DNA of 64,000 nt. It comes from Amphiura filiformis (taxonomy: Eukaryota > Echinodermata > Ophiuroidea > Amphilepidida > Amphiuridae). The stretch spans positions 32,047,887-32,111,886 of the forward strand of contig NC_092640.1 in NCBI RefSeq assembly GCF_039555335.1. The letters run 5' to 3'. The translations under genes and the position numbers were made by a program. Of this stretch, positions 56,966-64,000 are shown in pieces. The notes beneath the pieces are model-generated. The model was given only the letters and a program-made list of their open reading frames with translations, had not been told where the DNA came from and ran no database searches. Within the stretch, counting starts at the first letter, position 1. Each line of letters begins with the position of its first letter.

Positions 56966-57898
56966 AATACAAGGTTTTTTTCTGCCCAATGACGACATAC
57001 TCATGCTGTACCTTTCCTTATTCCCAAACAGAACCAACCAATCACACGAACTAGGTCAGACAATACAACAAACGTTCAAAGACTCTTTTTCTCAATCAAG
57101 ATAAAAACTAAATATTTCTGACTACTTTAGTGATACCCAAACAAACCATGGAGCCAGTCCTCCAGGTTCAATCACCTCCAGTGATATTACCAACAAAAGT
57201 ACAACCTATATTAAGCCCCTGGAAAATCTGTGTTTGTGGAAAATGATAACTTAATCACAGAATTTGGCTTTTCACACACAAAATGTGAGTTAATTTGGAG
57301 AATTTCCATAGATAAGCCATTTTCATTTCAAGAATATCAAAGTTGTTTGTATATAATGTCAAAAAACAATTGACAGTTATCAATGAAGTATGCAGAGATA
57401 AAAAAAATTGTGTAAAAAGTCAGAAACCGTCCCCAAGATCACCTCTGAGTGTGTTCTATTTACCTGTTTACAAAATGTGCTTTGAATTTCATGACATACC
57501 GTCATGTAATAGATCCACAACAAGTTCATTTGAAGACAGAAATCCAGACTCTGGCATTTTTCAGCGAGGTAAAATCCTTTTTTTTTTTCAAATAAAAAAT
57601 TTGTGCACAGAATTCGCAGACACAAAATGCAAATTCTCCCTAGCCCTACCTATACCTTCTATTTGTGTCTGGTAAAATCAAAATGTTGTTCTATACCATT
57701 TTCCTCTTCATATTAAATATCTAATAAAAGTAAATCCCTGCCCCCTCTAGGGACATTAGATTGAGCGATATAGGTAAGAGTTGGGGGGGGTCTTACCTAT
57801 CTCTGTATTTATTCCTTGTTGGGTTTGATATTAAATCTGCTGTGAAGTCTCGTTGTCAATGAAACTTACATCAATTGTAATCCACGCTATACATGAGT
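56966..57898. other. Presumed PLOD intron; no exon confirmed
   Basis: Open frames of 110 (+) and 81 (-) residues at 57343-57675 overlap each other and show no domain. Confidence 0.4.
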
Positions 57899-58150
57899 CC
57901 CATGGGGCGGGGGCATTCAAGTTTGTGGTTGTGTAGGGATGTGCCTTCAGGATTTTAAAAGTGTGACTCATCTTTATACTTCGCCAAAAATGGGACTCAT
58001 TCTGGGCCAATTTGTTGATTTTGCTCCCCACGAAATTCTGGTGCTGACATTGGTTGTGCCTCATTGGGTTTGGTTTTAGATCTGCTCTGAAGTCTTTTGC
58101 AAATGAAACTTGCACAAGGGTATATCCAGCTTTTAAGGGGGGGGGGTGCA
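57899..58150. repeat. Remnant of CCCGGGG-ended element
   Basis: 'ggggcgggggcattcaagttt' resembles the left end of 5268-5582, and a G9 run with 'tgcaaactg' lies at the right. A direct repeat ('gatctgctctgaagtct' and 'aatctgctgtgaagtct') flanks it. This is weak. Confidence 0.35.
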
Positions 58151-58555
58151 AACTGTTGTATCCAATGCAATAGCAAAGTTTTAAGTGGCCCAAGTTTTCC
58201 ATCCAAGCAGAATTTAATTGTGTGTAGTTAACTAAAAAGCACTTGTAGTCCTCAAATGCACATAAGTATCATTAAGCGCATGTTAACTGACCTCATTCAA
58301 AATAGTATGTGCTATACACTAATGTATGCACATTTTTAAGAGAAATTGTGTTTTAGTTTAGCTTGCTTTTTATCATAATTATCAAACAGTATAACATTAA
58401 CGTCATACGTATATCACTAACTTGCATATTTCCCCCTTTTTCACTGCTTACAATCTATGCTACTACTAATTATATTAAAGCTAAATTAATCTTCCAACTA
58501 GGTGAGAATGGTTTCCTGACCTAGTGAAGTTAAGTCAATTAGGTGCCAATATATT
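58151..58555. other. No gene seen
   Basis: Nothing recognised. Confidence 0.4.
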
Positions 58556-58743
58556 GGGCTATTCCACTTGAAATCCATACACCCCCTGTGGAAGACACGA
58601 CCTTAATCTCCCACACAGGGAGTGTGATTATCAAATGGGGTTACCTGAATGATACGGTGACTCCATTTGAAATCTACACTCCCTGTGTGGAAGATTAAGG
58701 TCATGTATTCCAGGGGGTGTATGGATTTCAACAGGAATAGCCC
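58556..58743. mobile_element. Hairpin MITE, family A, full length
   Basis: 188 bp from 'gggctattccacttgaaatc' to 'gatttcaacaggaatagccc', flanked by ATT on both sides. It is the best example of the ~190-bp form. Confidence 0.9.
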
Positions 58744-58865
58744 ATTGCCGTAATAGTTTACTCCTATTTGGTGACAATGATATCATAATTGGGCCTACCT
58801 CAGCAGGCGATTTAGTGGTTGTCATCCAGGGAGCCAGCTTCAAGTGGCTTATGCATTTTGTGTAT
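58744..58865. other. Short gap
   Basis: Nothing recognised. Confidence 0.3.
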
Positions 58866-59780
58866 CTGTGGTCCCATCATGACCCAAGCGTGTCTCTACA
58901 CAGAACAACAGTTTAACCAAGCAAACAAACAAATAAACAAAGAACCTTCACCTTGCATAGCACAAAAACATCTCTTGATTCAATGCAATGCAATGACCTA
59001 TTACTCAGGCTCCACGCATCTACTTCATTTATCGTTTTGTTTGAGCCTGTCCCATTAGGACCCAAGTGTGTCTCTGCACTGAACAACACTTTAGCCAAGC
59101 AAACAAACAAATAAACAAAGAACCTTCACCTTGCATAACACATGTTTCTCTATTCACTGCAATGTAATGACCTATTACTCAGACCAGCATCTACTTCATT
59201 TATCATTTTGTTTGATCCAGGTCCCATTAAGACCCCCACATGTCTCTGCATGGAACAACAGCTTAAGCAAGTAAGCAAACAAATAAATGAAGTACCTTCA
59301 CCTTGGGCAACACAAAAACAGGTCTCTATTCAATGCAATGACCTATTCTATTACTCAGGCTCCGCGCATCTAGTTCATTTATCATTTTGTTTAAGCTTGG
59401 TCCCATTAGGACCCAAGCGTATCTCTGCACAGAACAGTTTAACCAAGCAAAGAAACAAATAAACAAAGAACCTTCAGATTGCATAACACATGTTTCTATA
59501 TTCACAGCAATGTAATGACCAATGTAATTACTCAGACCAGCATCTAGTTCATTTATCATTTTGTTTGAGCCTGGTCTCATTAGGAGGACCCAAGCGTGTG
59601 TCCGCATATAGCAACTTGCACTGTATGCAGTGAGTGACCTTAGCTTTGAATGAAAATAATGATTTTAACAAGCAAACAAACAAATAAAAAAAGGATCTTC
59701 ACCTTGTGTAGCATACAATTCAATGCAATGACCTATTACTCAGATCAGCATCTAGTTCATTTATCACTTTGTTTGGTCAA
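58866..59780. repeat. Minisatellite, ~176-bp unit, about 5.5 copies
   Basis: The word 'gtcccat(t/c)a' (gtctcat in the last unit) recurs at 58871, 59049, 59221, 59400 and 59574 (spacings 178, 172, 179, 174). Each unit carries 'aagcaaacaaacaaataaa', 'ccttcacctt', 'atgcaatgacctatta' and 'ttcatttatcattttgtttg'. A truncated sixth unit follows. The open frames of up to 106 residues on both strands here are repeat artefacts. Confidence 0.93.
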
Positions 59781-60059
59781 TATACACGATGTACTTTGAT
59801 CATATGGGAATAAATGTCCGTAACTCTTTTTTATTCAGTAGATTGAAGTCTACGATAAGCTAAGTCTAGGTCTCTGGTCCATGTCCCTGGTCCATGTCTG
59901 CTGCTTGTTGAGAGAGAAACTGATGGCAGGTGGTGAAGACCGCAGCCAAAAACTGTCAGGACATTTTGGACATGCTTGGACACGACAGCTGCTAATACCT
60001 GAAAACAACGTTAATGATGTGAACGGCGATAATCTAAGAAATGTGGTCATTTAAAGGCC
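59781..60059. other. No gene confirmed
   Basis: The minus strand here has an acceptor-like 'ttgttttcag' followed by an open stretch (59850-60010), but no protein family was recognised. Confidence 0.35.
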
Positions 60060-60293
60060 CATTCAGTGATCTGTGGAAGATTTAGCTCAAGTCTTCCACA
60101 GTGGGAGTATAAGTTTTGAATAGAATAGACATTTGGGCAACTTCCATTTAAAATACTCACTCCAATTGTGGAAGACATATGTAAACCATACTACAGGAGG
60201 AGTATGGGTTTCATTTGAAAAACATAATTCCTCTGTGTAATATATTTCCAAAATCTTCCACAGGGGTAGTGTGGATTTCAGCTGGAATAGCCC
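60060..60293. mobile_element. Hairpin MITE, family A, long variant, decayed
   Basis: Shares 'atatttccaaaatcttccac' and 'ggggtagtgtggatttca' with 50994-51260 and ends 'ctggaatagccc' followed by ATT. The left arm is diverged. Confidence 0.75.
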
Positions 60294-60947
60294 ATTTGCT
60301 CATCTGGACGATCATAAAAATCATCAAAATTCAGATTGTATGTCATTGTCATAGATGTGCTAACATAGCCTGCTAGGGGTTCAGCCAAAAACTGTGCATT
60401 TAGGACAACATTAAAGGCATTTACATGAATCTCTAATTTATATACTGACAGCATATAAATTAGCTACATGTATTTGAATGGGGCCTCAACTTTCCTAATT
60501 TTTTGGCAAATTTGTCATTTCAAAAATACTTAATGACAATTTTAATGACTTATCCTTTACTTTTAGACAATTTATAAACAATATCAAAAGGCCTTTAAGG
60601 CAATACAAGTCATTTGTTATATCAAAAGTCATCAATTTTGGACAAGAAATTTGGAGAAAATTAGCCCAATTGCCCAAAAAATTGCTTTAAGAAGATTTTC
60701 TGATTTTTGCCACCTATCCATAAAAAAATTTCATGTTGCCCTCCTATTGCTGCTCCCCAGAAAAAAGGTCCTGGCACCGCTATTGTATATTGATGAAAAA
60801 AATTCAGATTGAGGTAAGCAGTTGATACAGTTCACGGAAAAGGAGAAATGACGTTAAATGAACAAGACAGAGTCAAGTACCTGAGCCATGTATAGGATTA
60901 ACACATGCGCCACGGTGTCCATAACGGTATACACCAATGGGAAAAGG
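60294..60947. other. Presumed PLOD intron; no exon confirmed
   Basis: AT-rich. A possible minus-strand exon-like stretch at ~60880-60950 is discussed under rejected items. Confidence 0.35.
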
Positions 60948-61142
60948 AGAGCTCAATCGGCATGCTCTTACAAATTAACTTTGATGGTAGGTCTTTCATT
61001 GTGTGACTTCATAGCTATAGCCTTGTAAACTGTGGCCTAGACTCAAGCTCAATCTTCATGCTCGTACAAATTAACTTTGATGGTAGGTCCTTCTTGATGT
61101 GGCTGCATGATAACTAGAGCCTTGTAACTGAGGCCTAGATTC
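60948..61142. repeat. Tandem duplication, ~97-bp unit
   Basis: Two direct copies share 'acaaattaactttgatggta', 'gagctcaatc/agctcaatc' and 'gccttgtaa'. Confidence 0.85.
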
Positions 61143-61749
61143 GCTGGACATGACTTCACACATTGACACATCATATTAGACCAATAATGTCTGATTTGGT
61201 TAAATGGATGGTACCAGGCCCACTGCACTCTATACAAGCTGCCTATACCGATTTGGAGTCACTTGGCACCAGGGTCTTAGCTCAAATTTCACAACTGCCA
61301 GTCCGTCCAAAATTTGACTCTGAAAACATAAACCAGACCTCTGTCCCTTCTGGGGGTTCAGTCAGTTCAAATAGCTATTGCTATAGCCTTCATTTATTAG
61401 TCTGATCTTATTTTGAGTTCACAGAATTTATTCAACCATTATTTGTAGAATTTAGCATAGTCAATCATTTTGCCTGTCCCAGGAGCAAACTGCCTGTCCA
61501 AAATGAGGGGTGAACACGTGGCTAACTAACACCCTGCTGCTCAGCGCTAGTTTCAGGCTTCAACAGGACTGTGACTCTGTACCACTAGTCACATCTATAT
61601 GTATCTGATAAACAGCTTAACTGTGCCAAAAGAATTGCAATAAATAGCGCCCTAACTCAGAGATCATCTTTTGTATCATCGCTCAAGTCACCTTTTCAGA
61701 ATTAGCCCCCCGCAGCTGTCAATCACCATGCACATCCACAAATTGTAAG
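61143..61749. other. No gene seen
   Basis: An 80-residue plus-strand frame (61163-61405) is unrecognised. Confidence 0.4.
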
Positions 61750-62086
61750 ACCTAAAATATTAAATATTAGGTCTTTTCGGAAACTTCATGTATATATCTT
61801 CAACAACAAACAGGTCAAATTTTCATATGATGGTCGACTATTCATACTAGCTACATGTATCACTTTTAAGTACATATCATTTGATGTATAAAAGTTTACT
61901 TTGAGGACTGTTAAATGTCAATTTTCAATAATTTGCCATAAAATTTGTATTATGCCACAAATTAAAAAAAAATTCAAAATTATTTGATATCAGAAGGACA
62001 TTCCTCATATTCAGAATGTAATTTGGTGTGCCTGATGTGCTCTCAGGTCCCACAAAAATACTGTGCAAAGGTGGGTCACCAAGCCC
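61750..62086. mobile_element. TTAA-element (GGG ends), half copy 4
   Basis: Matches the right half of 12042-12698 ('tttgccataaaattt', 'ttatttgatatcagaaggac', 'tgatgtgctctcaggtccca') and ends 'gccc' followed by TTAA (62087-62090). The left half is missing. Confidence 0.82.
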
Positions 62087-62090
62087 TTAA

Positions 62091-63384
62091 GTTGAATAAT
62101 TTTGTACAATGCTAAAATGCACCTAACTGTACACAGCGCAAGCATTGTGAGAATTTGTAACACTAAGGTGTGTGTGTGGGGGTGGGGGGTGAGTCATTCC
62201 ATGGGACACATGATTTGATTTTTTTACAATTGTGTAAAAGCACAAATTATTGCAAATGACCGACTCTCTAAGCTGCTTATTCAAAAACATAAAAAACTCA
62301 TATAATTAGTAGCTGCCTTATAGCACTGCTCCATCCCAGCAGCTATTCTCCCAGTAATGGTCTCATTTACCCACAATCTGCTCTTCCTGTAGTCACCTAA
62401 GCCAATATCCTCTAAACAGCTTACCCCTATCCTGCCTACCACAGCACACACTGGTATAACCAGAGTTGCTAAACCCATGATTTGGTAGCCCAATTGGGTG
62501 ACTTTCAATGATTTTTTCCTGCAACTTTTGACAATTTCCTGTCCCATAGAAACCAATGGTTAAGAAAAAAATGTGTGACTTTTCAACATTAGCGCTTGCA
62601 ACTTTGGTAGTTTAATAATGTCCTATAAATATCAATTATTAAGATAAACAAATTGGGCGACTTAACGATGATTTGCCCCGCGAATAGGCTGAACAATTCT
62701 GGCAACGTAGGTATAGGCTTTAATTCAATTTGACCACTTTCATAATGGATTTCACCAAACACAAAACACTCTACGTTTCCTCTCACCATTGACTGAAATA
62801 ATATTTTTTTCTCTGTTCCGAGCACTTGGTGAAAGTTGTTATAATCCATGGTTGTTTTCAGTATAATCTATGGTATTTACTTGTTTTAATGTGTTTAGTA
62901 AATTGACCTTTTGGGTGTGTATTTGTGCGCCAGGAAACAGACATTTAGCACCTTTGTTACGGAGTGTATATTTTAGAATTCAACGAACAGGTACTGAAAT
63001 AATATTTTTCTGTTCCGAGCACTCGGTGAAAGGTACAAGTTGCATGTTTTACAGCTTTAGTTTTAATGCAGGGTAGCCAACCTTTTAGACCTCAAAATAC
63101 AGAGAGTTGCATAGTGTTATTACTAACTTTGTTTTATATAATCATGATGTTATTTGCTGTAAGAAAATGCTTTAAGGGCCACAGGCACCTGTTTCACAAA
63201 TAAGGAGTAAAATACAATAGAAAACATTGTTTCCTTACACAGACCTACACACAAAAATAATACATTCGCGCATTGTCATTTTCTCACGGTAGCAGCTTGG
63301 AACGCGAAAACAGCGAAATTAAATTTGTGGGTAGAACTTTACTGACTACTCATACACTCCTAGATAGTGCGAACCAATCAGAGC
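62091..63384. other. No gene confirmed
   Basis: Two direct copies of a ~45-bp sequence containing 'gaaataatattttt' and 'ctgttccgagcac' lie at ~62790 and ~62992. Unrecognised minus-strand frames of 91 and 86 residues are at 62281-62556 and 62589-62849. Confidence 0.4.
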
Positions 63385-63547
63385 ATTTATATTGGTTTAT
63401 CCTTCGTGTAAGAGAGCACAAAATAATAATTTAGGGTTAGGGTTAGGGTGAGGAATAAGGATTTAGGGTTAGGATAAAGGTTAGGGTTAGGATTAGAGTT
63501 AGGATTTGTTTTGTGCTTTCTCACACGAAGGATACACCTTTATATTT
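63385..63547. repeat. Hairpin with ~75-bp telomere-like loop
   Basis: The arms 'tatccttcgtgtaagagagc' and 'gctttctcacacgaaggata' pair, with outer 'tttatatt/aatataaa' also matching. The loop is TTAGGG and close variants (three perfect hexamers in a row, then interspersed ones). Confidence 0.88.
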
Positions 63548-63559
63548 GCTTACACTTTA

Positions 63560-63775
63560 GGGCTCATATTGAAATACCCTACCACGTTTTCACACAGAAA
63601 GAAGGCAGGATTCCCCTCGCTAAGCGCGCGCCTCAGGAAAGCTCGGTCATAAAAACGGATGGATTATATGCATCAGTGATACACCCTGCCCAGGATTTTA
63701 ACAAAAGAAGGCTAGCACAGGAAAGCTGCAGGATGGCGCACACCTTCCTGTGTAAGGGAATTTCAATATGAGCCC
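63560..63775. mobile_element. Short TIR element (GGGCTCATATTGAAAT ends)
   Basis: The ends 'gggctcatattgaaat' and 'atttcaatatgagccc' are perfect complements and are followed inward by 'ccct/aggg'. TTA flanks both sides. The interior is GC-rich. The 86-residue frame 63511-63771 spans it and is incidental. Confidence 0.8.
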
Positions 63776-64000
63776 TTAGTGAAAATTTTGTAATAAAGAT
63801 AGCAAAAAACAGACAAATCAGAGGATTTTTTCTCGTGTATGAAATACCAAGATGCTGATGCGTCTAAAGATGCATTAACATCTCATTATGCATGCATTAT
63901 TTTGTACAATTTCACTCCAACAAGTAATATGCATTCATTAACCTGTAACTATTCCTCCCACCCATGAACCCCTGATGTTCTCACAGCACACAATAATACA
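63776..64000. other. No gene seen
   Basis: Nothing recognised to the end of the window. Confidence 0.35.

Noticed and set aside
58819-59607. Several 65-106-residue frames on both strands
   Set aside because: They arise from the periodic minisatellite, with parallel frames on both strands.
58866-59780. Repeat-spacer pattern that could suggest a CRISPR array
   Set aside because: The units are long, drift along their whole length and lie in animal DNA. It is a minisatellite.
60880-60955. Exon-like minus-strand stretch ending CAG/GTACTT (LVYTVMDTVAHVLILYMAQ)
   Set aside because: There is an in-frame stop just upstream, only a weak acceptor, and no known family. It cannot be supported beyond chance.
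62281-62849. Two adjacent minus-strand frames of 91 and 86 residues
   Set aside because: There is no domain, no consistent splice structure, and no match to PLOD or other families that I know.

Overview
This is an AT-rich metazoan nuclear window, most likely from a marine invertebrate. It has spliced-gene architecture, RNA polymerase III tRNA genes, tRNA-derived SINEs and many palindromic DNA-transposon derivatives. A deuterostome such as a hemichordate is my best guess. That guess rests only on a general impression of the repeat types, and no sequence marker here proves it. There is no operon structure, and no long open reading frame looks like an intact gene.

Only two kinds of host gene can be supported. 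The first is a pair of threonine tRNA genes (anticodon CGT) at 2.1 and 2.9 kb. They face each other inside a palindrome of about 1.6 kb. The second, on the minus strand at 51.6-52.0 kb, is the 3' end of a procollagen lysyl hydroxylase (PLOD) gene. Its terminal coding exon is present twice in tandem. Both copies have a splice acceptor, an open 51-codon frame and a stop codon, and they differ mostly at synonymous sites. No earlier PLOD exon was recognised between 52 kb and the window end, so the body of the gene probably lies beyond 64 kb behind a long, repeat-filled intron.

Almost everything else is transposable-element material. From left to right: foldback elements and a SINE (0.6-8.3 kb); twin 470-bp elements with 4-bp target duplications (9.4-10.6 kb); a telomere-like tandem duplication (11.7-12.0 kb); a 657-bp TTAA-flanked element (12.0-12.7 kb); a decayed non-LTR reverse transcriptase (15-15.8 kb); a 1-kb Tc1-like element with 212-bp inverted ends and a transposase remnant (18.0-19.0 kb); SINEs and foldbacks (21.9-28.7 kb); a nested stack of hAT-like and TTAA elements in one SINE (29.8-31.2 kb); an array of ~1.08-kb repeat units carrying four later insertions, then inverted and scattered copies around a second retrotransposon remnant (31.2-40.9 kb); many small hairpin elements (42-51 kb); and, beyond the PLOD exons, more elements plus a ~176-bp minisatellite (58.9-59.8 kb).

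The elements can be ordered in time because several interrupt one another, and some have empty-site relatives in the same window. The most biologically interesting observation is the duplicated PLOD terminal exon. Next are the convergent tRNA-Thr palindrome and the group of TTAA-flanked elements whose ends start with GGG rather than the CCC usual for piggyBac.
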